A stretch of DNA of 64,000 nt. Origin: Clostridium sp. (GTDB taxonomy: Bacteria > Bacteroidota > Bacteroidia > Bacteroidales > Muribaculaceae). Positions within the stretch are counted from its first letter, which is position 1. Every line of letters starts with the position of its first letter. Shown one piece after another: positions 44,899 through 55,482 of the stretch. The notes beneath the pieces are model-generated. The model worked only from the letters and a program-made list of their open reading frames with translations, was not told where the DNA came from and did not search any database. Made by a program: the position numbers and the translations under genes. Where the stretch lies: positions 1 through 64,000 of the forward strand of contig JAMPGR010000001.1 in assembly GCA_023663805.1 (NCBI GenBank), read 5' to 3'.

Positions 44899-47349
44899 AT
44901 GAACAATAACAAACTGGCGGCAGTCTCACTGCTGATAACCTTCCTCCCGACCCTGGCCGCAACACATAGTTTTACCGAAGGACGCTATCAGGTCACATAT
45001 GACGACACAGCGAAAGAATTTACTGTCAGTTGTGATGGTACAGAATTCCTCAAAAAAGCATACTCGGAAGTAACATATAACATCCTGGGCGAGTCAGCGG
45101 ACCGGACGATATCATCGCGACAGATTGCGGCAACCGCCGCGACCGAACAGGTCGACGACTGCTTCGGACGAGGTGTTTCCCATCAATTTGTCTTTACTGA
45201 CGGTACGGCTACAATGCGCCAGTATTTCAACTTCTACAGCGATACACACTTCATCTGCTACAACACCGTTGAATCGAACGACGGAGAGACGATTCTCCAG
45301 AGCCGCTATCTCGTTCCGCTTGCGGCGACCGAGACTTACTCAACCCCATTCCCATCGAACTCCAGTGTCCGTATGATCTGGGTTCCATTCGATAACGACG
45401 GACATGGACGATATCATAACTACTCATTTTCGGCAATGAACGAATCTGACAGCTGGTCCCACGAAGTCAGTGCCGCATTCGATCCCGACAGCCGACGCGG
45501 TCTCGTCGCCGGATCGGTCGACCACGACAAATGGAAGAGCGGAATCCAACTCTATGGCCGCTACGGATCGCGGCTCTATAAATTCGTCCTGCAGTCGGGT
45601 TTCACGAACGAGACGACCCGCGACGCACTTCCCCACGGAAAAGTCAAGGGACAGACTGTGTCATCGGCCCGTTACATGGTCGGGATGTTCGATGACTGGC
45701 GCGAGGGACTGAACACCTTCGGCGACTGCTGTACGGCAAGCACGCCGCGCCCCGGATGGAAAGCCGGGAATCCGGTCGGCTGGAGCACCTACGGAGTCCA
45801 GCAGGAGAGAGTCAACGAGGATGGGGTCCGCGATTGTCTCGATTTTATAAACGATAATTTCCGCGACGCTGGGTTCTACGATTCCGAGGACCTCGTTTCG
45901 GTCTCGTTCGACGCCTGCGCCAACGACAACATCAGCGACTACAAAATCCAGCAACTGATTAAAAACAAACTGACTCCGGAGAATATGGTTCTCGGAATGT
46001 ACGGCGGTCATCTTTGTGTATGGCCCTGGGCTCTAGACTCGAAAATCGACGGCACGGGAGTCGGGCCGAACCCTGACTATGTCGGGCGCAACATTGCCCT
46101 GCGTGTCAACGGCGAGATTTATCCGATGCCCTGCAACGGCGCAGTCGCTGTCGACCCGACTCATCCGGCCGTCAGACTGAATCTCGAAAAGTTCATGAAA
46201 AAATGGGCCGGATGGGGTGTCAAATATATCAAAATGGACTTTCTGAACTGCGGTATCATCGAGGGTGACAAATGGTATGATCCCGAAATTACAACCGGAG
46301 TCATGGCCTATAACTACGGCATGAAGATGATGTATGACCTGGCCGAACAATATGGAATATATATCGTCGAGGCTATGTCGCCGCTCTTCCCATACAACTA
46401 TGCCCACGGCCGTCGTACATGCTGCGACCGCTTCTCGAAAATCGACGAGACAGAATATGTCATGAACGCAATCTCCTATGGCTGGTGGACCGACCGTCTC
46501 TATACCGTCAACGATCCCGACCAGCTCGTTCTGGTCGGACGAAACAACAAAAAGTCCGAAACAATCGGGGAAAACCGCGCGCGCGCAACCTCCGGAATGG
46601 TTACCGGGGCTTATATCTGGGGCGACAACTTCTCGGATCGTTGTGTCCATACAAGCGCCGAGGAAGCCTCGAAACAAGGAGTTTCGGTTGGCGATCCGGT
46701 AGGCTGGGTCGACGAATCGAAACAACGCGCACTCGAAATCATGAGCAATGCCGAGGTAAACCGCTACGTCCGCACCCACACCGGATCGTTCCAGCCCGTC
46801 GAAGGGGGTGATCCGACGACGATCCTGAACGGTTCGAACCAACAGTCTGAGCGACTCTTCTACCGCTATCTTCCTGAAGAGAGATGCTGCTATGTCGCCG
46901 CGTTCTGTTTCTCGAAATATTCGAACTACTCTGCTTCTCTTACATGGGAACGCCTCGGTATCGTCGGCGAACAGATAACGGGAATCCGCGAAATCTGGCT
47001 CGGAGAGGATATCGACTTTGACGACAACGGCTTTAAAGTTTCAGTCCCGAAAGCCGACGCACGCGTCTACCGGATTGACTTCTATCGCGATCCGACCGGA
47101 ATTGCCGGAACTGTCCGGGACAATTCCACGGTGTCCGTCACCGCTAACGACGGGATTGTCTGCGTCAAAGCCGGAACCGGAATCTCAGGTGTCCGGATCT
47201 TCGACCTGACGGGTCGGCAGATTGCCGCCGCCGAAGTCGACGGTAGACTCGCGGCCGATATCCCGACAGGCTCCGTTGCCGGTCCGGTCATCGTCAGCGT
47301 CGCCCTGACCGACAATACCCTCGAAACAACAAAACTAATTATAAAATGA
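44899..47349 (+). CDS. Clan GH-D enzyme 2 with T9SS-type C-terminal domain
   Basis: A paralogue of the upstream gene with 816 residues. A signal peptide (about 1-20) and N-terminal beta-domain precede a barrel starting VGWSTYGVQQERV; the probable nucleophile is D447 in YIKMDF and the acid/base candidate D510 in RRTCCDRF. The conserved TEYVMNAISYGWWTDRLY block matches the paralogue. Unlike it, this protein has about 75 extra C-terminal residues (GVRIFDLTGRQIA, TTKLIIK) that look like a T9SS sorting domain, so the two enzymes probably act in different places, periplasm and cell surface. Its stop overlaps the regulator start (ATGA at 47346-47349). Substrate is presumed to be an alpha-galactoside or alpha-GalNAc glycan. 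Confidence 0.82.
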   Translation: MNNNKLAAVSLLITFLPTLAATHSFTEGRYQVTYDDTAKEFTVSCDGTEFLKKAYSEVTYNILGESADRTISSRQIAATAATEQVDDCFGRGVSHQFVFTDGTATMRQYFNFYSDTHFICYNTVESNDGETILQSRYLVPLAATETYSTPFPSNSSVRMIWVPFDNDGHGRYHNYSFSAMNESDSWSHEVSAAFDPDSRRGLVAGSVDHDKWKSGIQLYGRYGSRLYKFVLQSGFTNETTRDALPHGKVKGQTVSSARYMVGMFDDWREGLNTFGDCCTASTPRPGWKAGNPVGWSTYGVQQERVNEDGVRDCLDFINDNFRDAGFYDSEDLVSVSFDACANDNISDYKIQQLIKNKLTPENMVLGMYGGHLCVWPWALDSKIDGTGVGPNPDYVGRNIALRVNGEIYPMPCNGAVAVDPTHPAVRLNLEKFMKKWAGWGVKYIKMDFLNCGIIEGDKWYDPEITTGVMAYNYGMKMMYDLAEQYGIYIVEAMSPLFPYNYAHGRRTCCDRFSKIDETEYVMNAISYGWWTDRLYTVNDPDQLVLVGRNNKKSETIGENRARATSGMVTGAYIWGDNFSDRCVHTSAEEASKQGVSVGDPVGWVDESKQRALEIMSNAEVNRYVRTHTGSFQPVEGGDPTTILNGSNQQSERLFYRYLPEERCCYVAAFCFSKYSNYSASLTWERLGIVGEQITGIREIWLGEDIDFDDNGFKVSVPKADARVYRIDFYRDPTGIAGTVRDNSTVSVTANDGIVCVKAGTGISGVRIFDLTGRQIAAAEVDGRLAADIPTGSVAGPVIVSVALTDNTLETTKLIIK

Positions 47350-50300
47350 AACATTCGCGGCTTCTCTATATATTATTGCTGATCAGCACGACACTCGGGA
47401 TAGCCCTCCCGGTGTCGGCCGCCAGAGTATATTCGTTCAACGCTATCAGCAACGACGAGGGGCTCTCTTCAAACTGCGTCAAGACTATCCTAAGAGACTC
47501 GTATGATTTCATGTGGTTCGGCACCAAAAACGGCTTGAACCGCTACGACGGACAGACAATCCGTCAGTTTAACTGCTTCGACCCAAAAGCCCGTCGCGGA
47601 AACAACAATATCGGAGCACTCTACGAAGACTCCGAAGCGAATCTGTGGGTCGGAACTGACCGCGGCGTCTACATTTTCAATCCTGAAACCGAGACATTCT
47701 CCTATTTTGACCGTAAGAGCAAGGATGGCCACGGAGTCGACAACTGGATCCAGGAAATCTGTGGCGACACCGAAGGCAACATCTGGATTCTCGCCCCCGG
47801 ACAGGGTCTCTTCAAGGTTACGGCCGACGACGTCGAGTTCCACCGGATCGCGACATCGGACGACAGCCGCGATGATAAAACCGCATCTATCGGCTCGACT
47901 TCCTCCGGAGAGATTTTCGCCGGTACAATCCATGGAGGTCTGCTGCGTTACGATCCGCTCCATCATCAGTTCAAACAGATCCAGGGACCTGATCCGATCT
48001 ACTCGCGTCTGCGAGAAAAAACGATTCAGGCAATTCGCGAAACTTCGAACGGACGCCTGCTGATAGGAACCCAGGACGGCGAACTCTACCGAATCAATCC
48101 GACAACAATGGAAATCCGCGCCGTACGCTTCACACAACACGGGAAAATCTATCTCCGTTCGTTGCTTGTCTACGACGAAGAAATCTGGGTCGGGACCCAG
48201 AATGGCATCCATATAATCAACGAAACCGACCAGAACGAACAATATCTGACAGCGGCTTCGCATAACGTCAACGGTCTTAGCGACAATCTGATCTATACGA
48301 TGTTGGCCGATACGGACAATAATGTCTGGATCGGCACGATGTTCGGCGGGGTCAGTTTCTACCAGCGGCGGGGATTTGCCATCGAACGGTTCCTGGCCGG
48401 AAACTCGCCGAGCCTTCTGTCGAGCAACCGTATCCGCGGAATGGCCAAAGGCTCCGACGGACGGATCCTGATTGGAACCGAAGACGGAGGAGTCAACCTG
48501 TTCAACCCCCTGAACGGTTCGGTCGAACCCCTCTCTCACCACTCCTCTCAGAAGTCGACATCTCTGATAATCCGATGTTTCGACGGACAAATCTATTCCG
48601 GACTCTCTCGCGAGGGGGTCGAGATATTCAGCCCCGGGATGACCGTCAGTCGGGTAGCCGCGACAGATTTGATCGGCTCGAACTCGAGCGTCTATGCGGT
48701 CTTGTCGGACCGCGACGGCTCGCTCTGGATTGGAGCAGACTGGGGTCTGTTCCGGCGCAAAAAGGGGGAAGAGAAGTTCGAGCGTATCCGCGAAATGAAC
48801 GACATATGGGTCTTCGACATGATCCAGTCGTCAGACGGGTCGATCTGGATTGCCGGCATGGGCTACGGAGTCTGCCGAATCGATCCGGTCTCCGGGAAAA
48901 TCCGTAAATATATATTCGACGAGGCCCATACAAACGGCCTGCGATCAAACTCCGTCAGTTCGATCATGGAGGACAGCCGGGGAACCATATGGGTGTCGAC
49001 CGACCGCGGCGGACTGAGCCGCTACCAGCCCGAAACAGACAATTTCGCAACAATCGATATGGAAGACGGCCTCCCCGACAACGTCGTCTACGACCTGCTC
49101 GAAGACAGCCGGGGATTCCTCTGGTTCGGAACTAACCGCGGACTTGTCAAATATGACCCCCGTAACTCGGTCATCAAAGTCTTCACAACTGCCGACGGAC
49201 TACCCGGAAACCAGTTCAACTACCATGCTGCTGTAATCGGCGACGACGGATGGTTCTATTTCGGAACGATTAACGGATTGATTGCGTTCAATCCCGAAAC
49301 CGAAACAGGCGAACATCTGTCTCCGGTCTACTTCACGTCGCTCCGCCTGGGCAACTCGGAAATAACGCCAACGACACCCGGTTCACCCCTGAAGAAAACC
49401 ATGATGTTCAACGACCGCATCGACCTGCCCTACGACGCAACCCATATAAGCCTCGCTGTCGCCATACCGAACTACAGCAACAAAGGCTCTCTGCGCTACA
49501 GTTACCGGATCAAACCGCTATCCGACGACTGGATTTCTCTTCCCGCAGACCAGAACATCTCCTTCGCTTCGCTTGCTCCCGGCGACTATTTTCTCGACGT
49601 GCGCGTCAGCGGCGACGGCAACGAGCGGATCAAATCGTTGCAGATCCATGTCGAACGTCCGTGGTATGCTCGATGGTGGGCATGGCTGCTATATCTCCTT
49701 GTTATATGCATTGTTGTAGCTGCGGCTTTCATAATATGGAAAAACCGCCGCGAACGCTCCCAGCGCGAACGCGAATATATGATGAAGATACGGACAGACA
49801 AGGAACTCTACGAGAACAAAATCAAATTCTTCTCCGAGATAGCCCATGAAATCCGTACGCCACTGACTCTGATAAAGACGCCACTCGAGGCTATCGAAGA
49901 GATAGGTGTCGAGGACTCGCGCGTCGACCGGTACCTGAAGATGATGCGCAAAAACACAACACGCCTGCTCGAACTCGTCTCCCAGTTGCTCGACTTCCAC
50001 AAAATCGGAAATTCACGCGAGAAACTGAATTTCGAGTATATCAATGTCTCTGCTCTCGTCTCCGATACGGCTGCACGATTCCAGGATTCGATAACGCTCC
50101 GCGGAAAAACTCTGACTCTGAAACTGCCCGAGACTGCCGTCCAGGCTACTGTCGACAAAGAAGCCGTTACGAAAATTATCAGCAACCTGCTGTCGAACGC
50201 GATGAAATATGCCTCACACGATATCGAAGCGTCTCTAACTTCTGACGACAAAGAGTTGAAATTCAGTGTCCGCTCCGACGGAAACAAGATAACAGGAGAG

Positions 50301-51359
50301 GATGTCTATAGTATCTTCACCCCCTTCTACCGGCTCGAGATGGATTCCGATGCCGGAGGAGTCGGAATCGGTCTGCCTTTGTCGAGGGTTCTGGCGAGCA
50401 TACACAACGGCTCGCTCATTCTCGAGGAGGATTCATCGAGTTTCAACACCTTTACACTGACACTCCCCCTGAAACAAGAGGGAGTAGAGTCGCCGATAGA
50501 CAACGCAGATCCGGTTATGGCCGATTTTGTCATGGAGGACGAGCCGCAGCCCGTTGCCGGCGAAACTCCCTCGGGCTACTCGCTCCTTCTTGTCGAAGAC
50601 AACAGCGAGATGCGCGCCTTCCTGAACGAGCAGCTGAGCCACCACTTCGTTGTCGACACAGCCGAGAACGGAAAAGAAGCGGTCGAACTACTGAAGACAA
50701 ACCGCTATGATATTATCGTAACCGATATTATGATGCCTGAAATGGACGGCTATGAATTCTGCCGGAAGGTCAAGGAGGATGTAGAACTCAGCCATATCCC
50801 GGTCGTGTTCCTGACCGCTAAAAATGACCTCGAGAGCAAAGTCGAGGCACTCAAATGCGGCGGCGAGGCTTATATCGAGAAACCTTTCTCGATCAAATAT
50901 TTCCGCCAACAAGTCTACTCGCTGCTCGAAAACCGTCGCCACGAGCGTCGCTCGCTGATAAAAAAACCATTTTTCACCGTCGACAATATGCAGATGTCCA
51001 AGGCCGACGAAGAGTTTATGAACAAGGTCGTCAAGACTATCAGCGATCATATCGCTGACGAAGAGTTCAACGTCGAAACGATGGCCGATGTGCTCTGTAT
51101 GAGCCGCTCGAGTTTGCTTCGGAAGATCAAGGCACTATTCAACCTCTCCCCGATCGAACTGATTCGGCTCGTTAAACTGAAAAAATCGGCCGAACTGATA
51201 AAAGAAGGTAAATACCGAATCGGTGACATCTGTTATATGGTCGGAATTAATTCGCCAAGTTATTTCTCGAAACTCTTCCAGAAACAATTCGGCATGACAC
51301 CCAAGGCATTCGAAATGCAGTGTCAGAAAAACTCGAGAGAAAACAACAAGAAATCCTGA
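47346..51359 (+). CDS. Hybrid two-component system regulator (HTCS)
   Basis: A 1337-residue single-chain sensor and transcription factor of the class that controls PULs. After the signal peptide (about 1-24) the periplasmic sensor has two seven-bladed-type propellers of reg_prop repeats (for example MWFGTKNGLNRYDG, LWVGTDRGVYIFNP, IWVSTDRGGLSRYQ), then a Y_Y_Y domain (about 695-765). One membrane segment (about 775-800) leads to HisKA with phospho-acceptor H834 (SEIAHEIRTPL), the ATPase domain (NLLSNAMKYA, GVGIGLPLS), a receiver domain with D1127 (VTDIMMPEMDG) and a C-terminal AraC helix-turn-helix (about 1230-1325). It lies inside the glycosidase operon, overlapping the enzyme upstream by 4 bp and ending 4 bp before the next gene, so it probably controls its own expression together with these enzymes. 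Confidence 0.95.
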   Translation: MKHSRLLYILLLISTTLGIALPVSAARVYSFNAISNDEGLSSNCVKTILRDSYDFMWFGTKNGLNRYDGQTIRQFNCFDPKARRGNNNIGALYEDSEANLWVGTDRGVYIFNPETETFSYFDRKSKDGHGVDNWIQEICGDTEGNIWILAPGQGLFKVTADDVEFHRIATSDDSRDDKTASIGSTSSGEIFAGTIHGGLLRYDPLHHQFKQIQGPDPIYSRLREKTIQAIRETSNGRLLIGTQDGELYRINPTTMEIRAVRFTQHGKIYLRSLLVYDEEIWVGTQNGIHIINETDQNEQYLTAASHNVNGLSDNLIYTMLADTDNNVWIGTMFGGVSFYQRRGFAIERFLAGNSPSLLSSNRIRGMAKGSDGRILIGTEDGGVNLFNPLNGSVEPLSHHSSQKSTSLIIRCFDGQIYSGLSREGVEIFSPGMTVSRVAATDLIGSNSSVYAVLSDRDGSLWIGADWGLFRRKKGEEKFERIREMNDIWVFDMIQSSDGSIWIAGMGYGVCRIDPVSGKIRKYIFDEAHTNGLRSNSVSSIMEDSRGTIWVSTDRGGLSRYQPETDNFATIDMEDGLPDNVVYDLLEDSRGFLWFGTNRGLVKYDPRNSVIKVFTTADGLPGNQFNYHAAVIGDDGWFYFGTINGLIAFNPETETGEHLSPVYFTSLRLGNSEITPTTPGSPLKKTMMFNDRIDLPYDATHISLAVAIPNYSNKGSLRYSYRIKPLSDDWISLPADQNISFASLAPGDYFLDVRVSGDGNERIKSLQIHVERPWYARWWAWLLYLLVICIVVAAAFIIWKNRRERSQREREYMMKIRTDKELYENKIKFFSEIAHEIRTPLTLIKTPLEAIEEIGVEDSRVDRYLKMMRKNTTRLLELVSQLLDFHKIGNSREKLNFEYINVSALVSDTAARFQDSITLRGKTLTLKLPETAVQATVDKEAVTKIISNLLSNAMKYASHDIEASLTSDDKELKFSVRSDGNKITGEDVYSIFTPFYRLEMDSDAGGVGIGLPLSRVLASIHNGSLILEEDSSSFNTFTLTLPLKQEGVESPIDNADPVMADFVMEDEPQPVAGETPSGYSLLLVEDNSEMRAFLNEQLSHHFVVDTAENGKEAVELLKTNRYDIIVTDIMMPEMDGYEFCRKVKEDVELSHIPVVFLTAKNDLESKVEALKCGGEAYIEKPFSIKYFRQQVYSLLENRRHERRSLIKKPFFTVDNMQMSKADEEFMNKVVKTISDHIADEEFNVETMADVLCMSRSSLLRKIKALFNLSPIELIRLVKLKKSAELIKEGKYRIGDICYMVGINSPSYFSKLFQKQFGMTPKAFEMQCQKNSRENNKKS

Positions 51360-51363
51360 AACA

Positions 51364-53295
51364 ATGAACAATAATCTAAAAAAACTATCAATCGCAACAC
51401 TTGGTGCGACACTACTACCGGCCGCCGCGGCGGCGTTGTCGATCCCGTCGTTCTTCAGCGACAATATGCTCCTGCAGCAGAATTCGGTTCTGACCATCCC
51501 GGTCTCCGACACCCGGCCCGGAACCCGCGTCGAGGCAATCCCCTCCTGGGGGTCTGCCGTATCGGCCAAAGCCGACAAATCGGGGCGTGCCGGACTGAAA
51601 CTCAAGACTCCCGAGGCCGGGGGACCATTTTCCCTGACTGTCATCGCCGCCAACGATACAATCCGCCTGATTAACATTCTGTCAGGCGAACTGTGGCTCT
51701 GCTCCGGCCAGTCGAACATGGAGTTTCCCGTCAACGGATGGATAAACATCATGAACCACGACGAAATCATCGGCAACGCCCATCGTCCCGACATCCGTCT
51801 GCTCCAGATTCGCGACGTAACATCCTTTGTCCCACAAAACGACACAGAAGTAACAATGGGCGGATGGGCCGAAGCCAACTCATCGTCGATCCAGGATTTC
51901 TCGGCCATTGCCTATCTTTTCGCAACAAGACTCCACGACGAACTGAAAGTTCCGGTCGGAGTGATAGACTGCTGTTGGGGCGGAACTCCGGCCGAGGCAT
52001 GGACATCGGCCGAAGCTCTCGGCGCCGTACCCGGGTTCGATGACGAATTGTCGATGCTCAGGCGCAGCGGCGGAGACCGTTCCGAAATGGAACGACTCTG
52101 GAACGAACTCCATGACTCCAGGATGGCAGAAGCCCACGCGAAAATCAAGGATTTCGACAAGGGTCAGATACAGCCGGGATGGCGAAAGTTCAGCGTCCCC
52201 GGCTTCTGGGAAGAAAATATCGCTCCCGGACTCGACGGGATTGTCTATGTTCAGACCCAGTTTGAACTGACCGCAGAACAGGCCACCGCTCCGGCAACGC
52301 TCCATCTCGGAGCAATCGACGACGAGGACGTTGTCTGGCTTAACGGACAGCAGGTCGCTTCGGGAGCAGGTTTCGCAACACCGCGCCACTACAATATCGA
52401 CCCGCCGACTCTGCACGCCGGCAAAAATATCCTGACAATCCAGATAACCGATATGTCGGGCGAGGGTGGATTCCGTGCATCGCCCGGCGATATCTTTGTC
52501 GAAACCTCCGCCGGAAACATTCCTCTCGCCGGGGAATGGGGCTTCGACATCGGAGTAAGTTTCGCCGATATCCCCCCCCTCCCCGCTTCGGTCGGCGGTT
52601 CGAGTTTCCCTTCTGTTCTCTATAATGCGATGCTTTCGCCGCTGCATGTCATGCCTGTCAAGGGTGTCCTCTGGTATCAGGGGTGCGCAAATGTCGGACG
52701 TGCCGAACAATATGAACCGCTCTTCCAGGCTCTGATCCGGGACTGGCGCTCGCTCTGGGGCTACGATATGCCTTTCTATTTCGTCCAGCTCGCCGGGTGG
52801 TTGAAACCCCGTGCACTCCAGCCCGATTCGGAATGGGCGGCTCTGCGGAACGCGCAGTGCAAGGCGCTCGCTTTAGCCAACACATCGATGGTATCGGCCA
52901 TCGACCTCGGTAATCCCGCCGATATCCATCCGCGCAACAAACAGGAGGTCGCCCGTCGTCTGGCAGAGACTGCCCTGACCCGGGAATATGGCCGTAACTA
53001 CGACTACACGGCTCCCGTCCTGACCGAAGCCCGAAATGAAGGCAACCGAATCGTCCTGACTTTCGACCGCCCGGTCGAGTCCCGTAGTTCGGCGGTTACC
53101 GGCTTTATTGTCGGCGACGCCAAGGGTAATTTCGCTGTTGCCCGCGGAGTTCGGACCGCACCCACGACAATCGAACTCTCGGCTGTAGAAATCGACGCTC
53201 CGGTTGTCGCACGCTACAACTGGGCCGACTATCCCGGCGGAAATCTCTACGGAGAAAACAACCTTCCGGTCGCCCCCTTCGCAACCGATAAATAG
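51364..53295 (+). CDS. Sialate O-acetylesterase (SGNH family)
   Basis: An exported esterase of 643 residues that would remove O-acetyl groups from sialic acids on host glycans, making them accessible to sialidases. A signal peptide (about 1-24) is followed by SIPSFFSDNMLLQQN, typical of the family start. The catalytic serine is S117 in GELWLCSGQSNMEFP, and the C-terminal Asp/His motif is probably within NPADIHPRNK. A jelly-roll insertion (about 270-375, with LHLGAIDDEDVVWLNG) is found in many relatives. Some related proteins act on acetylated xylan or other sugars, so the sialate specificity is by family likeness. It starts 4 bp after the HTCS stop. Confidence 0.88.
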   Translation: MNNNLKKLSIATLGATLLPAAAAALSIPSFFSDNMLLQQNSVLTIPVSDTRPGTRVEAIPSWGSAVSAKADKSGRAGLKLKTPEAGGPFSLTVIAANDTIRLINILSGELWLCSGQSNMEFPVNGWINIMNHDEIIGNAHRPDIRLLQIRDVTSFVPQNDTEVTMGGWAEANSSSIQDFSAIAYLFATRLHDELKVPVGVIDCCWGGTPAEAWTSAEALGAVPGFDDELSMLRRSGGDRSEMERLWNELHDSRMAEAHAKIKDFDKGQIQPGWRKFSVPGFWEENIAPGLDGIVYVQTQFELTAEQATAPATLHLGAIDDEDVVWLNGQQVASGAGFATPRHYNIDPPTLHAGKNILTIQITDMSGEGGFRASPGDIFVETSAGNIPLAGEWGFDIGVSFADIPPLPASVGGSSFPSVLYNAMLSPLHVMPVKGVLWYQGCANVGRAEQYEPLFQALIRDWRSLWGYDMPFYFVQLAGWLKPRALQPDSEWAALRNAQCKALALANTSMVSAIDLGNPADIHPRNKQEVARRLAETALTREYGRNYDYTAPVLTEARNEGNRIVLTFDRPVESRSSAVTGFIVGDAKGNFAVARGVRTAPTTIELSAVEIDAPVVARYNWADYPGGNLYGENNLPVAPFATDK

Positions 53296-53334
53296 AATCA
53301 TCATCAGAACAAACCAATAACCCGAATAATCCCA

Positions 53335-55482
53335 ATGAATCAGAAATCTGCCCTGATCGCATTTTTGCTTGCCCCCGCACTTATGCAAGCAGAAGATATC
53401 GTGATCGAGACCAACAATACGGCTTTGGTCTATAACGTCGCCGACAATGGCCGCGTATATCAAAAATATTTCGGCAAACGGCTCTCCAATAAATCCGACT
53501 ATACCCATATTCCCAACGGACCTGAAGCGATTATCACCCACGGAATGGAGGATTATTACGAGCCCGCACTCCACATCAACCACCCCGACGGAAACACGTC
53601 GACTCTTCTGACCTATAACGGTCATGAAACGACGACCTTGGCCGACGGTGCGACCCAGACAGTCATAACCCTGAGCGACCCCGTATACAAAGACGAAGTC
53701 AAACTCGTATACGTCGTCTATCCCGAACACGATATCTATAAATCCCACACCGAGATAACAAACAAGGAAGGGAAGCCCGTCGAGATGGAAAAATACGCCT
53801 CTTCGATGCTTCATTTCGACGGCGGTGAATACTATCTGACCCAGTTCAACGGCGACTGGGCATCGGAAGCCAACGCAACCGAGACAAAACTCGTATACGG
53901 CAAAAAACAACTCGACACGAAACTTGGCGCCCGGGCCAATATGTTCTGCTCGCCGTTCTTCCAGATTGCGCTCGACCAACCGGCTTCAGAAAACGCCGGA
54001 GACATCCTCGTCGGCACACTCGGCTGGACCGGCAATTATCGTTTTACATTCGAGGTCGACCACCTCGGCCAACTACGTGCTATCTCCGGAATCAACCCCT
54101 ATTTTTCCAAACGTACACTCCAGAAGGGGGAAACCTTCAAGACTCCCGAATTCATCTTTACACTCTCGGATGCCGGGCGCGGCAAAGCAAGCCGTAATTT
54201 TCATGACTGGGCCCGCGACCATCAGTTCTATAAAGGTAATGACACCCGCATGACCCTGCTCAACAACTGGGAAGCCACATATTTTGACTTCGACGAAGAG
54301 AAACTGAAGAAACTTATCGGCGAGGCAAAAGAACTTGGTGTCGATATGTTCCTTCTCGACGACGGTTGGTTCGGCAACAAGTATCCCCGCCATAGCGACA
54401 CCCAGGGTCTCGGCGACTGGGAGGAGACCGCTGACAAACTTCCGAATGGTATCGGCGCACTAACCGCCGAAGCCAAGAAGCAGGGTGTGAAATTCGGTCT
54501 CTGGATTGAGCCGGAAATGGTTAACCCCAAGAGCGAACTCTATGAGCAGCATAAGGACTGGGTTATTACCCTCCCCAACCGCGATGAATATTATTTCCGC
54601 AACCAGCTTGTGCTCGACCTGAGCAACCCGAAGGTTCAGGACTACGTTTTTGGCGTAGTTGACAATCTGATGACCAAATATCCCGACATCGCATTCTTCA
54701 AATGGGACTGCAACTCTCCGATAACCAACATCTACTCGAACTATGAGAAGATGAACCAGAGCCATCTCTATGTCGATTATGTTCGCGGCCTCTATAATGT
54801 TCTTGAGCGTATTCAGCAGAAGTATCCAGACCTGATGATGATGATGTGTTCTGGTGGTGGTGGCCGCTGTGATTACGAAGGATTGAAATACTTCACAGAG
54901 TTCTGGCCCAGCGACGACACTGACCCGATCGAACGTCTTTATATCCAGTGGGGTATGTCGCAAGTGTTCCCCGCCAAAACACTCTGCGCCCATGTAACGA
55001 CGTGGAACCGCTCAACTCCCGTCAAATTCCGTACCAATGTGGCCATGATGGGCAAGCTCGGTTTCGATCTCAAACTCGACGATATGAACGATGAAGAGGT
55101 GGAATACTGCAAAAAAGCCATTAAGAACTATAATGCACTGAAACCCATTATACTCGACGGTGACCAATACCGCCTTGTTTCGCCCTACGAGGGTCAGCAT
55201 GCCGCGACGATGTATGTAGGCAAGAATGATGGCGACGCCGTTCTCTTTACCTTCGATATCTATCCCCGCTATAAACAGAACATCTGGAAATCTGAATCGA
55301 ACGTGAAACTTAACGGATTGAATCCCGCAGCACGCTACAAGGTGACTGAAATCGACAGTCCTCACGGATGGGAAGATGACACAATCGGCGAATATTCCGG
55401 CGAATACCTTATGACTGTCGGTTTGCCGCTGTTCACTCTGAATCGCCTCAACAGCCGTGTATTCACGATAAATAAAATATAA
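53335..55482 (+). CDS. GH36 alpha-galactosidase
   Basis: A classical GH36 enzyme of 715 residues that hydrolyses terminal alpha-galactosides. The N-terminal signal-like segment ends in LMQAED. The barrel has NNWEATYFDF, DDGWFG, WIEPEMVNP, the nucleophile D458 in FKWDCNSP, and the CSGGGGRCD segment followed by the acid/base D527 in FWPSDDTDP. It ends with a C-terminal beta-domain. The DNA uses more T in third positions than the PUL core. Its stop TAA overlaps by one base the ATG of the following GH92 gene, so the two are translationally coupled. Confidence 0.95.
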   Translation: MNQKSALIAFLLAPALMQAEDIVIETNNTALVYNVADNGRVYQKYFGKRLSNKSDYTHIPNGPEAIITHGMEDYYEPALHINHPDGNTSTLLTYNGHETTTLADGATQTVITLSDPVYKDEVKLVYVVYPEHDIYKSHTEITNKEGKPVEMEKYASSMLHFDGGEYYLTQFNGDWASEANATETKLVYGKKQLDTKLGARANMFCSPFFQIALDQPASENAGDILVGTLGWTGNYRFTFEVDHLGQLRAISGINPYFSKRTLQKGETFKTPEFIFTLSDAGRGKASRNFHDWARDHQFYKGNDTRMTLLNNWEATYFDFDEEKLKKLIGEAKELGVDMFLLDDGWFGNKYPRHSDTQGLGDWEETADKLPNGIGALTAEAKKQGVKFGLWIEPEMVNPKSELYEQHKDWVITLPNRDEYYFRNQLVLDLSNPKVQDYVFGVVDNLMTKYPDIAFFKWDCNSPITNIYSNYEKMNQSHLYVDYVRGLYNVLERIQQKYPDLMMMMCSGGGGRCDYEGLKYFTEFWPSDDTDPIERLYIQWGMSQVFPAKTLCAHVTTWNRSTPVKFRTNVAMMGKLGFDLKLDDMNDEEVEYCKKAIKNYNALKPIILDGDQYRLVSPYEGQHAATMYVGKNDGDAVLFTFDIYPRYKQNIWKSESNVKLNGLNPAARYKVTEIDSPHGWEDDTIGEYSGEYLMTVGLPLFTLNRLNSRVFTINKI

